Assembly (NCBI GenBank): GCA_007123975.1
Contig: SLFZ01000079.1
Location: 1 to 12,166 of the forward strand
Reading direction: 5' to 3'
Length of the DNA stretch: 12,166 bases
DNA from: Candidatus Izemoplasma sp.
GTDB lineage: Bacteria > Bacillota_I > Bacilli_A > Izemoplasmatales > Izemoplasmataceae
Shown: positions 1-5,838 of the stretch, piece by piece
Layout: each line of letters starts with the position of its first letter
Position numbering within the stretch: the first letter of the stretch is position 1
Program-made: the position numbers and the translations under genes
Notes under the pieces: generated by a model
Database searches by the model: none
What the model saw: the letters and a program-made list of their open reading frames with translations, nothing else
Told to the model about the DNA's origin: nothing

Positions 1-315
1 AAGCTGTGACATGATTGACTTTAGCTCATTCCATTCGTTGATGCGTTCTTGGTAGTAGGCTTTGCCGAGTGGGGTGATGGTGTAGTAACGGCGCCGACCG
101 CCATGGGATTTGCTGCCGATGTAGGAGCGGATCAGTTCTTTGCGTTCGAGGCGCTGAACCATGGCGTAAAGGGTCGCTTCCTTGACAGAAAAGCCGTCGC
201 TGGTCCGTTTCGCAATTTCGCTCGCGATCTGGTAGGCGTATCGGTCTTGTTCGATGATGAGTTTGAGAATGACGCTTTCCAAGTGTCCTCTCAAGATGTC
301 AGATGAAATGGCCAT
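1..315 (-). CDS. PadR family transcriptional regulator (N-terminal 105 residues, cut by window edge)
   Basis: The reverse strand reads ATG at 313-315 and stays open for 105 codons to the window edge, so the C-terminus is missing. The protein begins MAISSDILRGHLESVILKLI and continues with an EATLYAMVQRLERKELI recognition-helix region (about residues 49-65) and a GGRRRYYTITPLGKAYY wing (about 75-91). This is the standard PadR winged-helix pattern: 'RGHLE..IL' start, 'K.ATLY..(V)QRLE' helix and 'GGRRRYY.IT..G' wing. PadR proteins are dimeric DNA-binding repressors that usually control a neighbouring gene, often a transporter or membrane protein, and often themselves. The target here is probably outside the window to the left. 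It has its own promoter at 350-378, and its ribosome site (AGGGGTG, 6 bases before ATG) lies inside a long hairpin. Family assignment is firm; ligand and target are unknown. Confidence 0.9.
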   Translation of the reverse strand, partial: MAISSDILRGHLESVILKLIIEQDRYAYQIASEIAKRTSDGFSVKEATLYAMVQRLERKELIRSYIGSKSHGGRRRYYTITPLGKAYYQERINEWNELKSIMSQL

Positions 316-317
316 AA

Positions 318-386
318 AAAACACCCCTACACGTTGCATGCTTCAACTCATTGTACCAAATAGAGCATGTGGTGTAAAGGTGTTTT
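318..386 (-). terminator. Long hairpin after the FabT-like gene, overlapping the PadR promoter and ribosome site
   Basis: In minus-strand RNA, AAAACACCUUUACAC (plus 372-386) pairs over all 15 positions with GUGUAGGGGUGUUUU (plus 318-332), using two G-U pairs. A second 6-bp stem, CAUGCU (364-369) with AGCAUG (337-342), sits inside, with a 21-base loop. The structure begins 5 bases after the stop of the FabT-like gene and ends in a U run (316-321) that touches the PadR start codon. It can act as terminator for the upstream operon. It also buries the PadR ribosome site in any read-through RNA. The stem itself is seen directly; the function is inferred. Confidence 0.6.
350..378 (-). promoter_or_regulatory. 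Sigma-A-type promoter of the PadR gene
   Basis: On the minus strand, TTTACA (plus 373-378) and TACAAT (plus 350-355) are separated by exactly 17 bases. Each differs from the TTGACA/TATAAT consensus by one or two bases. Transcription would start near 343, about 28 bases before the PadR ATG. The -35 lies in the upstream arm of the hairpin at 318-386, so an RNA started here lacks that arm. Seen by eye; start site not tested. Confidence 0.65.
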
Positions 387-391
387 CGGCT

Positions 392-835
392 TCAATACTT
401 GTTTTTAAAGTAGCTTGAGAGGTTCTCGAGCGATTCAATCAGGACGTTGTTTTCATCGAGTTTCATGTCCTCGATGGTCGCGTCAATCATCTCGTCGTGA
501 AACGCTTCATGGATACGAAGGATTTCACGGGCTTTGTCGGTCAACTTGACGATGACCTTGCGACGGTCACCGGCGACGCGATCGCGTTCGCAATACCCTT
601 TTTCAACCAAGCGGTTGATTGACGTCGTCAAGGTCCCCACGGTGATGCGCAGTCGCTTGGCGATGTTTGACATCGTCGGTTCGGGCGTCTTTTCTATCGC
701 TTCGAGCACGTGCACCTCATTCATCGAAAGCTTCACGCCACGCTTGCGCAGGTTATTTTGCTCGATGCTCAAGATATGGTTAAAGACTTCAACGAGCAGT
801 TCGTTGATGATTGCCTTAGGGGTTTTTTCAGCCAT
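392..835 (-). CDS. fabT: FabT-like MarR family regulator of fatty-acid synthesis
   Basis: A 147-residue, full-length MarR protein. It has an N-terminal dimer helix (about 8-32), a winged helix-turn-helix with recognition helix around RITVGTLTTSINRLVEKGY (63-81), the wing DRRKVIVKLT (90-99) typical of MarR, and a C-terminal dimer helix. The pattern of the N-terminus (INELLVEVFNHILSIE), VGTLTTSINRL and IHEAFHDEMI resembles streptococcal FabT rather than drug-sensing MarR. FabT represses fab genes when bound to long acyl-ACP. The gene follows the DegV/FakB-like gene by 18 bases with ribosome site AAAGGAG 6 bases before ATG, so they form one operon. The promoter of that operon carries a sequence of the FabT-box form (1724-1738), which suggests self-repression. 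The MarR family is certain; FabT identity is inferred from sequence pattern, neighbour and operator. The fab genes are not in this window. Confidence 0.75.
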   Translation of the reverse strand: MAEKTPKAIINELLVEVFNHILSIEQNNLRKRGVKLSMNEVHVLEAIEKTPEPTMSNIAKRLRITVGTLTTSINRLVEKGYCERDRVAGDRRKVIVKLTDKAREILRIHEAFHDEMIDATIEDMKLDENNVLIESLENLSSYFKNKY

Positions 836-853
836 CCCGGGCTCCTTTCAATC

Positions 854-1708
854 TTACGCTTTAGGCAGCCAACCAATGGCGAGCGTGCCCGGTCCGGCGT
901 GGGCACCGACCACGGGCGTAAGCGGGTAATCTTTGACGGTTTTTAGTTCTGGCATGCGCTCAAGCAAATCTTGACGGACCATTTCAACGGCGTCGCCGGC
1001 GTTGGCATGGGCAATAAACACCTCGAGATTCTTATTGAAGTGTTCGTTGGCAAACTTTTCAACGATGCGCTTAAGGGCTTTTGAGCGTGTGCGGATTTTC
1101 TCAACCGGCTCAACGCGACCCTCGCGCGTCAAATGAAGCATCGGTTTGATTTTAAGCAGGCTTCCGAGGAACCCGCTCGCGCCGCTCAAACGGCCGTTGC
1201 GCACAAGGTATTTAAGCGTGTCGACGCTGATTAAAATGCCTTGGCTTTCACGGATTTCAATAAGTTTATCGACGATTTGCGTGACCGGTTTACCGGCCTT
1301 GATCATTTTCGCGGCAGTCAGCGCCATGAAGGCTTCCGGATACGACACGCTGAGCGAATCAAACACGGTGACTTTCACGCCTTCGATCATGCTGGCGGCC
1401 ATGCGGGCGCCTTCGTAGGTGCCGCTAAGTTTTGACGAAATGGTGATGACAAGAATCTCGTCGTAGCCATCTTTCTTCAGTTCCTCGTACGTCTCTAAAA
1501 TGACGCCGGTCGCGGTTTGCGCCGTCGAGGGATGCAGTTCCGGTTTTTCAACGAGCATGTTGTAAAATTCTTCGGCTTTGATGTCGACAAAATCGGTGTA
1601 CTCATCGTCACCGAACAGCAACACCGAACGAATCACGCGAATATCGTAGTTGTGCTTAAGGTAATCAATGCCTGAGTTTCCGCAGACGACCAATCCAATT
1701 TTTCCCAT
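854..1708 (-). CDS. DegV family fatty-acid-binding protein (FakB-like)
   Basis: A 284-residue protein, normal DegV length. DegV/FakB proteins bind one fatty acid and present it to the kinase FakA, which makes acyl-phosphate for phospholipid synthesis from external fatty acids. Family motifs in order: HPSTAQTATG (59-68, in place of the more usual TSQPS), ITISSKLSGTYEGA (88-101), YLVRNGRLSG (167-176), LLKIKPML (184-191) and GAHAGPGTLAIGW (268-280). S91/S92, R170, R173 and H270 fall where FakB proteins hold the carboxylate and contact FakA. The N-terminal lipid-binding loop is unusual (VVCGNSGID, where TDS is common). The start at 1708 is chosen over an ATG at 1720 because GGAGG lies 5 bases before it; the upstream ATG overlaps that site. 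It is first in an operon with the FabT-like gene. No FakA is present in the window. Confidence 0.85.
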   Translation of the reverse strand: MGKIGLVVCGNSGIDYLKHNYDIRVIRSVLLFGDDEYTDFVDIKAEEFYNMLVEKPELHPSTAQTATGVILETYEELKKDGYDEILVITISSKLSGTYEGARMAASMIEGVKVTVFDSLSVSYPEAFMALTAAKMIKAGKPVTQIVDKLIEIRESQGILISVDTLKYLVRNGRLSGASGFLGSLLKIKPMLHLTREGRVEPVEKIRTRSKALKRIVEKFANEHFNKNLEVFIAHANAGDAVEMVRQDLLERMPELKTVKDYPLTPVVGAHAGPGTLAIGWLPKA

Positions 1709-1713
1709 GGTTT

Positions 1714-1718
1714 CCTCC
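1714..1718 (-). promoter_or_regulatory. Ribosome binding site deciding the DegV start
   Basis: Minus-strand GGAGG lies 5 bases before the ATG at 1706-1708. An in-frame ATG at 1718-1720 shares a base with this GGAGG and has only AT-rich DNA in front of it. The shorter, 284-residue protein is therefore the likely product. Confidence 0.7.
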
Positions 1719-1723
1719 ATTTT

Positions 1724-1738
1724 GTTTGATGTTCAAAC
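1724..1738. promoter_or_regulatory. FabT-box-like operator
   Basis: GTTTGATGTTCAAAC is a perfect 6-bp inverted repeat (GTTTGA/TCAAAC) around 3 bases. The TTTGA-N3-TCAAA form matches the FabT operator known from streptococci and lactococci. It lies 13 bases past the -10, that is about +7 to +21, and just before the ribosome site, a position suited to repression. The site heads the operon that encodes the FabT-like protein itself. Confidence 0.65.
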
Positions 1739-1751
1739 TTTTCTTACCTCA

Positions 1752-1780
1752 AATGTACCCCATCGAGCAAAGATTGTCAA
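1752..1780 (-). promoter_or_regulatory. Promoter of the DegV-fabT operon
   Basis: TTGACA (plus 1775-1780), a perfect -35, and TACATT (plus 1752-1757) are separated by 17 bases. Transcription would begin near 1745. The -35 directly follows the terminator of the nfn operon. Confidence 0.75.
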
Positions 1781-1783
1781 TAG

Positions 1784-1807
1784 AAATCCCCTCCGTAGAG
1801 GGGACTT
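1784..1807 (-). terminator. Terminator of the nfnAB operon
   Basis: The minus-strand RNA AAGUCCCCUC-UACG-GAGGGGAUUU forms a 10-bp stem (one G-U pair) closed by a C(UACG)G tetraloop, one of the very stable UNCG type. Only a short, broken U run (UUUCUAUU) follows. It starts 2 bases after the nfnB stop codon. The inverted arms could also stop transcription from the other side. Confidence 0.75.
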
Positions 1808-1809
1808 CT

Positions 1810-3204
1810 TTAACTTGTGCGTGCGTGTTTATTTTTTAAGTACTCGTCCATGTGATGTGCGGCATCCTTCCCTGCGCCCATCGCTAAGATGACCGTGGCC
1901 GCACCGGTGACGACATCGCCACCCGCAAAGACGCCTTCAACCGAGGTCATTTGGTACTCGTCGGTGATGATGCCGCCCCAAGGTTGGGTGTCCAACCCGG
2001 CGGTGTTGTCTTTGATGATCGGGTTCGGCTTTTGGCCGATCGAGATAATGATGTTGTCGATGTCGTAGGTTTTATACTTGCCGGTGGGAAGCGGCCGTTG
2101 GCGGCCGGAAGAATCGGGCTCACCGAGTTTCATGATTTCCACTTTCACCTGTTTGACAATGCGGTCTTCACCCGTCAGCTCGACCGGGTTTTGAAGCAGA
2201 CGAAGGTCGATGCCTTCTTCTTCGGCGTGGTGAATCTCATCGAGGCGTGCAGGCAAACTTTTGCGGTCGCGGCGATAGAGGATAAAGACGTTTTTCGCGC
2301 CAAGGCGTTTGGCCGTTCTTGCGGCGTCCATCGCGACGTTTCCGCCGCCGACCACGGCGACGTTGTCGCCGAGTTTAACCGGTGTCAAACTGTCCGGAAC
2401 GGCGCGCGCTTTCATTAGGTTGACGCGGGTTAAAAACTCATTGGCGAAATAGACGCCGCTCAAGTTTTCACCGGGAATGCCAAGCGAACTCGGCAAACCG
2501 GCACCGCTGCCGATGAAAATCGACTCGTAGCCTTCTTCTTTTAACTGGTCGATGGTGATGCTTTTTCCGATGACGGCATTTTTCACGAAGGTGACACCCA
2601 TTTTTTTCAGGTTGTCAATTTCATTGGTGACAATGTCTTTGGGCAGGCGGAAATCGGGGATGCCGTATTTCAGCACGCCTCCGTAGTCGTGCAGGGCTTC
2701 GAAAATCGTGACGTCGTAGCCTTTGCGGCGCAGGCTTGCGGCGTTCGCAAGGCCGGCGGGGCCGCTGCCAACGACGGCGACTTTGATGCCGTTAGAGGCA
2801 GGAACCGGTTTATCGGCAAGGTCTTTATCCATGCCATAATCGCCCACAAAGCGCTCGAGCGCACCGATGTTGACGGGTTCGGCTTTGATGCCTAAGATGC
2901 AGGCGCCCTCACACTGGCTTTCTTGCGGGCAGACGCGGCCGCAGATGGATGGAAGAATGTTGTCGTCGTAGATGGTTTCAAACGATTCATCAAGCGCATC
3001 TTCAAGCAAGAGCTTAATAAACTCGGGAATCTTTACCCGTACCGGGCATGCTTGAACGCAGCGCGGGTTTTTGCATTGGATGCAGCGGAGTGCTTCTTGT
3101 TTTGCTTCTTCTAGGCTGTAGCCGAGCGCAACCTCAAGAAAGTTGTTGTTGCGTTCGACGGCTTCTTGTTCGCGGACTTTTAAACGTGGTTTCATGTTTT
3201 TCAT
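1810..3204 (-). CDS. nfnB: NADPH/flavin subunit of electron-bifurcating transhydrogenase (NfnB; GltD-like)
   Basis: A 464-residue protein, close to the usual NfnB length. The N-terminal domain has eight cysteines in two sets, C41/C44/C49/C53 and C88/C92/C98/C102, as in the Fe-S domain of the GltD/NfnB/SudA family. An FAD Rossmann motif GSGPAG follows at 147-152, an NADPH motif VVGGGNVAMDAA at 285-296, and the C-terminal FAD motif GVFAGGDVVTGAATVILAMG at about 424-443. With NfnA it catalyses reversible, flavin-based bifurcation: NADH and reduced ferredoxin together reduce two NADP+, in the cytoplasm. The start overlaps the nfnA stop by 4 bases (ATGA), with GAGG 11 bases upstream, so translation is probably coupled. 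By itself the sequence could be read as a glutamate synthase small subunit or sulfide dehydrogenase SudA. The paired NfnA-type gene and the absence of a GltB gene favour Nfn. Confidence 0.88.
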   Translation of the reverse strand: MKNMKPRLKVREQEAVERNNNFLEVALGYSLEEAKQEALRCIQCKNPRCVQACPVRVKIPEFIKLLLEDALDESFETIYDDNILPSICGRVCPQESQCEGACILGIKAEPVNIGALERFVGDYGMDKDLADKPVPASNGIKVAVVGSGPAGLANAASLRRKGYDVTIFEALHDYGGVLKYGIPDFRLPKDIVTNEIDNLKKMGVTFVKNAVIGKSITIDQLKEEGYESIFIGSGAGLPSSLGIPGENLSGVYFANEFLTRVNLMKARAVPDSLTPVKLGDNVAVVGGGNVAMDAARTAKRLGAKNVFILYRRDRKSLPARLDEIHHAEEEGIDLRLLQNPVELTGEDRIVKQVKVEIMKLGEPDSSGRQRPLPTGKYKTYDIDNIIISIGQKPNPIIKDNTAGLDTQPWGGIITDEYQMTSVEGVFAGGDVVTGAATVILAMGAGKDAAHHMDEYLKNKHARTS

Positions 3205-4019
3205 TGTTTTTTCAACCTCAATTTGCAGGCGTGCTCTTCGTCTTTGTAAAAGTTCTGACGGCTCATCAGTTCATCGAAATCGACGTGTTCACCCGGGAAG
3301 TCCGGTCCGTCGATGCAGGCGAAATAGGTTTTGTCGTCGATGGTGACGCGGCAGTTACCGCACATGCCGGTGCCGTCGATCATAATTGGGTTCAGTGACA
3401 CGTCGATGGAACGGTCGTGTTTTTTGGCCATCTCGGTGACGAACTTCATCATGATCACCGGCCCGATGGCGATGACGTGATCGATGGTATCATCGCTTTC
3501 AAGCAACGGGTTTAGCGCGTCGGTCACGAAGCCTTTTTGCCCTGCCGACCCGTCGTCAGTGGTGATGTGAACATGGTCGCAGAAAGCCTCGTACTCTTTT
3601 TTTAAGATGACGTAGTCTTTGGTGCGACCGCCGAGGATGACGGACACCTTCGCACCTTGTTCTTTATAGGCTCTTAGTTGCGGCAACAACGGCGCGCTGC
3701 CAACCCCACCGGCGACGCCGATGACGTGCTTTTTGTCGCGGATGTGCGCCGCTTGGCCGAGTGGCCCGACAAAGTCTTCAATCGTGTCGCCAACGTTCTT
3801 TTCGCCAAGCAGTTTCGTCGAGTAGCCCATCTTTTGATAGATGATTTCGACGTTGTTTCCGTCGATGCCGGCGATGGTTAGGGGGATGCGTTCGCCATCG
3901 ACATCAACGCGCAGAATAACGAAATGCCCTGGCTTGGCGTTTCGCGCCACCAGCGGCGCTTCCACAAGCATCCAATCAACGTCTTGGTTGTAGCTTTTCT
4001 TGTCAACAATTTTGTACAC
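3201..4019 (-). CDS. nfnA: NAD(H)/FAD/[2Fe-2S] subunit of electron-bifurcating transhydrogenase (NfnA)
   Basis: A 272-residue ferredoxin-NADP reductase-type subunit of the PyrK/NfnA/SudB group. FAD-binding ERIPLTIAG lies at 43-51, the nucleotide-binding glycine motif GVAGGVGSAPLLP at 101-113, and the [2Fe-2S] domain near the C-terminus. The likely iron ligands are D215, C220, C223 and C235. PyrK has Cys at the position of D215, while NfnA is known for Asp plus three Cys, so this residue separates the two. The start codon is GTG at 4017-4019, supported by AGAGGTGA ending a few bases upstream; no ATG in frame fits. It is first in the operon, with nfnB overlapping. NfnA takes electrons to or from NADH at the bifurcating FAD side of the complex. 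SudB of sulfide dehydrogenase is the main alternative name for the same architecture. Confidence 0.87.
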   Translation of the reverse strand: MYKIVDKKSYNQDVDWMLVEAPLVARNAKPGHFVILRVDVDGERIPLTIAGIDGNNVEIIYQKMGYSTKLLGEKNVGDTIEDFVGPLGQAAHIRDKKHVIGVAGGVGSAPLLPQLRAYKEQGAKVSVILGGRTKDYVILKKEYEAFCDHVHITTDDGSAGQKGFVTDALNPLLESDDTIDHVIAIGPVIMMKFVTEMAKKHDRSIDVSLNPIMIDGTGMCGNCRVTIDDKTYFACIDGPDFPGEHVDFDELMSRQNFYKDEEHACKLRLKKQ

Positions 4020-4040
4020 AAGCTCACCTCTTCAGCATAA

Positions 4041-4054
4041 TAAAAGCGCTTTCT
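4041..4054. promoter_or_regulatory. cre-like palindrome in the nfnA leader
   Basis: Minus-strand AGAAAGCGCTTTTA holds a perfect 10-bp palindrome, AAAGCGCTTT (4043-4052). It matches the CcpA cre consensus TGWAANCGNTNWCA except at the first base and the thirteenth. It would lie about 10-23 bases after the predicted start of transcription, where cre sites repress. No CcpA gene is in the window, so this is a candidate only. Confidence 0.35.
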
Positions 4055-4069
4055 TTTCACTCACTTACC

Positions 4070-4078
4070 ATTATAACA
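4070..4078 (-). promoter_or_regulatory. nfnA: Extended -10 promoter of nfnAB
   Basis: Minus-strand TGTTATAAT is a perfect TATAAT (plus 4070-4075) with the TGn extension. No good -35 is found 17 bases upstream, because that stretch is inside the terminator hairpin. The extended -10 can compensate. Transcription would begin near 4063, giving a leader of about 43 bases. Confidence 0.65.
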
Positions 4079-4108
4079 AAAAACCGCCCTCGTGCACGGT
4101 TTTTTTTT
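4078..4108. terminator. Bidirectional terminator-like hairpin between the two operons
   Basis: AAAAAACCG (4078-4086) pairs with CGGTTTTTT (4097-4105) around a 10-base loop. The plus-strand form ends in nine T and is the better terminator, though no plus-strand gene precedes it. The minus-strand form ends in six U within the stem. It lies about 76 bases past the terminator at 4185-4207 and next to the nfnA -10, so it may insulate nfnA from read-through. The DNA between (4109-4184) holds no gene or clear promoter that I can see. Confidence 0.6.
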
Positions 4109-4184
4109 GATGTTGTAAGACAAATAGACGTAACGTAAGTCGCCGTAATTGGGGAAAATTCAGCTTCCATGCAGTCACAAAGCC

Positions 4185-4207
4185 AAAAAAAGAAGGCCGC
4201 GGCCTTC
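4185..4207 (-). terminator. Terminator of the six-gene operon
   Basis: Minus-strand GAAGGC-CGCG-GCCTTC is a 6-bp GC-rich stem followed at once by seven T. The upstream arm overlaps the TGA stop of the last gene by two bases. Confidence 0.8.
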
Positions 4208-4517
4208 AGGATGCTTCTTCGTCGTTTTTGGTGTTTTCACGCGGTGTTTTGCAGTAGGGGCAGGTGGTGTCTTCGGGGTAAAGCGGCGCGTCGCATGCAT
4301 CGCAAGGTGTCGTGTTTTTCTCGCGGTCCACACGGTCTTGTTTAAATAGCCTGATGGCGTAGTATGTCTGAAGCACGATAAGCAAAACGAAAAAGATGAA
4401 CACGCCACCCAGCAACATCAACGGCCCGTGCTCAGGCAAGAGCCAGCCAATCGTGGCCACAAGCACAATCAGGACAAGTCCAATGTAAAGCGGGATTCGG
4501 GTTTTATTGTCAAACAT
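4206..4517 (-). CDS. Small membrane protein with C-terminal zinc ribbon
   Basis: A 103-residue protein that I cannot assign to a named family. Two hydrophobic helices are clear: about residues 9-27 (PLYIGLVLIVLVATIGWLL) and 32-52 (PLMLLGGVFIFFVLLIVLQTY). A basic stretch around 56-67 follows. The tail holds a rubredoxin-like zinc ribbon with CDAC at 72-75 and CPYC at 86-89, then a short acidic end. The likely layout is a membrane hairpin with the zinc knuckle in the cytoplasm, judged from the positive charges after helix 2. It is the last gene of the six-gene operon. Its ATG overlaps the end of the Smr gene by 8 bases and it has only a weak, distant ribosome site, so it probably depends on coupling. 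The function is unknown. Confidence 0.75.
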   Translation of the reverse strand: MFDNKTRIPLYIGLVLIVLVATIGWLLPEHGPLMLLGGVFIFFVLLIVLQTYYAIRLFKQDRVDREKNTTPCDACDAPLYPEDTTCPYCKTPRENTKNDEEAS

Positions 4518-4746
4518 CGAGAATCAACACCGTTTCTCCGGGGTTTTTGCTGTATTTTCGCCGCACGATGCGGCGGCTCCGAAGCGCGTTAGGGTCGCGG
4601 ACCATGCGTGCGATGGCATCGCCATGCCGGTGTCCGTGAATGACGCGAATTGCCTTGCAATCAGCCGGCGCATCCGCAATGAAACGCTCTAAGGTTTTCT
4701 TTGCGTCGCGTTCGCTCATCCCGTGCAGGTCGATTTCACGTTCCAT
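4510..4746 (-). CDS. Stand-alone Smr domain protein
   Basis: A 78-residue protein that is almost only an Smr domain. It opens with DLHGMSERDA (6-15), the classic LDLHG helix start, and has a second motif VIHGHRHGDAI (35-45) where many family members have HGKG/TGxG. Smr domains, found at the C-terminus of MutS2 and alone as in SmrA/SmrB, cut or bind nucleic acid; SmrB cuts mRNA between collided ribosomes. The substrate here is unknown. Translation may start at ATG 4744-4746, 7 bases after AAGGAGG. A GTG one codon earlier is only 4 bases away and less likely. The ATG shares one base with the stop of the preceding gene, so the two are coupled. The size is near the minimum for the family, and the C-terminus NPGETVLILDV matches the final strand. 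Confidence 0.8.
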   Translation of the reverse strand: MEREIDLHGMSERDAKKTLERFIADAPADCKAIRVIHGHRHGDAIARMVRDPNALRSRRIVRRKYSKNPGETVLILDV

Positions 4747-5834
4747 CACACATCCTCCTTCACGATGTCAAGCTTGGTTTTACGGTATGGCCTCCGTGTG
4801 TGTTTTTTAAGGTGTCGATCGAGGACGGTGTCGATGTGCGTGGGGTCTTCTTTCATCCGTGCGATGTCCGCTTCGTCAATGCCTTGGGTAAATGGGCAGC
4901 TCGATATGCAGGTACTGCAATCCGTTCCGGTGTTTTTCCAAAGTTTAAAACACCCTTGGTCGTCAAAGCGGTAAAACACACGTCCGTTGCGCAAGCGTTC
5001 ATGGGGTTTAATCGAATGCGACGGGCAGTTCATCACACAAAGCGCACAGCGCCTACAAAACGCCTGTAAGCCAAAATCAATCGGCTGATCGGCGTCGATT
5101 TCCAAGGTTGTCAAGACAGCCCCAAGTCGCATTGCATTGCCAAAGCGCGGATGAATGAGGTGGTTCGTCATGCCAATTTCCCCGAGGCCCGCGTCATAGG
5201 CAAGCGGCACGAGGGGTGTTTCGTAGTACAGTTCGCTTTGGAACGTGGCACGGTAACCGAGCGCTTTTAGATAAAGCGCAATGCGGCTTCCGGTTTGCGC
5301 AATTTTCACGTAAGCGTTGTCGGTTTCCAACATTGCTTCAAAACTCGGCGCCCGGTTGAGGTAATCTCTGTCCATCGGCATCGCGTAAACGATGGCGGTG
5401 GCGTAACGCGGGGTAATTGGCTTGCCGTAGTTATCGAGGCCGAGGGTGTCGTTCACGCCGCCATGGTGGGTGTAGAAATGCTCGGCTTTCAGCCGCACGA
5501 TGCCGACGTCGCCGGCCCCATAGTGTTTGGCGAGGGCCTTGATGTTGCGGGAGAACGATCTCGGTACGCTTACGCGCTTGGTGGCGATGGGGGTGTCATC
5601 GACCATCTTGTAGAGCGCTTTAATCATCGCGTGGTTGTGCTCACGCATTGGGAAAAACCGCGCTTTAAACGTGTCGCTCGCGCGGAGGTTTGCGGTGATG
5701 TCCATGCCGCGGGCGGCGTCGTCACCTTGGCGCAGGTGTGGGTGTTTGGCGTAAAACTCACGGTAGCGTTTGGTTCCCTGTTTCAACCTTGCACGCGAGA
5801 ACATCGTGTTGCGTTCATCGTAGCGTGTGCGCAT
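4746..5834 (-). CDS. Cytosolic reductive-dehalogenase homologue (corrinoid/two [4Fe-4S] protein)
   Basis: A 362-residue protein of the RdhA/QueG superfamily. The N-terminus (FSRARLKQGTKRYREFYAKH at 12-31, then a DD pair) matches the start of the RdhA core. The pattern AGLGEIGMTNHLIHPRFG (215-232), PIDFG (251-255) and the cysteine sets complete it: C260-x2-C263-x2-C266-x3-C270-P, then C295...W299...C306-x2-C309-x3-C313-P. All eight ligands for two [4Fe-4S] clusters are intact. Known relatives bind cobalamin and either remove halogens or reduce epoxyqueuosine. There is no Tat signal and no adjacent RdhB membrane anchor, so this is a soluble, non-respiratory form with an unknown substrate. The start at 5834 is chosen over an ATG at 5888 because GGTGAT ends 3 bases upstream and the longer form would overlap the previous gene by 50 bases. 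The family is firm; dehalogenation is not shown. Confidence 0.82.
   Translation of the reverse strand: MRTRYDERNTMFSRARLKQGTKRYREFYAKHPHLRQGDDAARGMDITANLRASDTFKARFFPMREHNHAMIKALYKMVDDTPIATKRVSVPRSFSRNIKALAKHYGAGDVGIVRLKAEHFYTHHGGVNDTLGLDNYGKPITPRYATAIVYAMPMDRDYLNRAPSFEAMLETDNAYVKIAQTGSRIALYLKALGYRATFQSELYYETPLVPLAYDAGLGEIGMTNHLIHPRFGNAMRLGAVLTTLEIDADQPIDFGLQAFCRRCALCVMNCPSHSIKPHERLRNGRVFYRFDDQGCFKLWKNTGTDCSTCISSCPFTQGIDEADIARMKEDPTHIDTVLDRHLKKHTRRPYRKTKLDIVKEDV
4754..4760 (-). promoter_or_regulatory. Ribosome binding site deciding the Smr start
   Basis: AAGGAGG on the minus strand lies 7 bases before ATG 4744-4746 and 4 bases before GTG 4747-4749. The spacing favours the ATG. The site lies within the last codons of the reductive-dehalogenase homologue. 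Confidence 0.65.
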
Positions 5835-5838
5835 GCCA

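Noticed and set aside
1709..1720. Longer start for the DegV protein at 1720
   Set aside because: The GGAGG that would serve the gene begins inside this ATG; the next ATG, 5 bases after it, fits.
1951..2418. Plus-strand open frame of 155 codons
   Set aside because: Antisense to nfnB, whose Fe-S and nucleotide motifs run through it; no ribosome site and no recognisable protein pattern.
1810..4019. Glutamate synthase or dihydroorotate dehydrogenase subunits
   Set aside because: No GltB or PyrD neighbour, and the Asp ligand in the [2Fe-2S] site fits NfnA.
4109..4184. Small RNA between the two terminators upstream of nfnA
   Set aside because: No convincing -35/-10 pair on either strand in this stretch.
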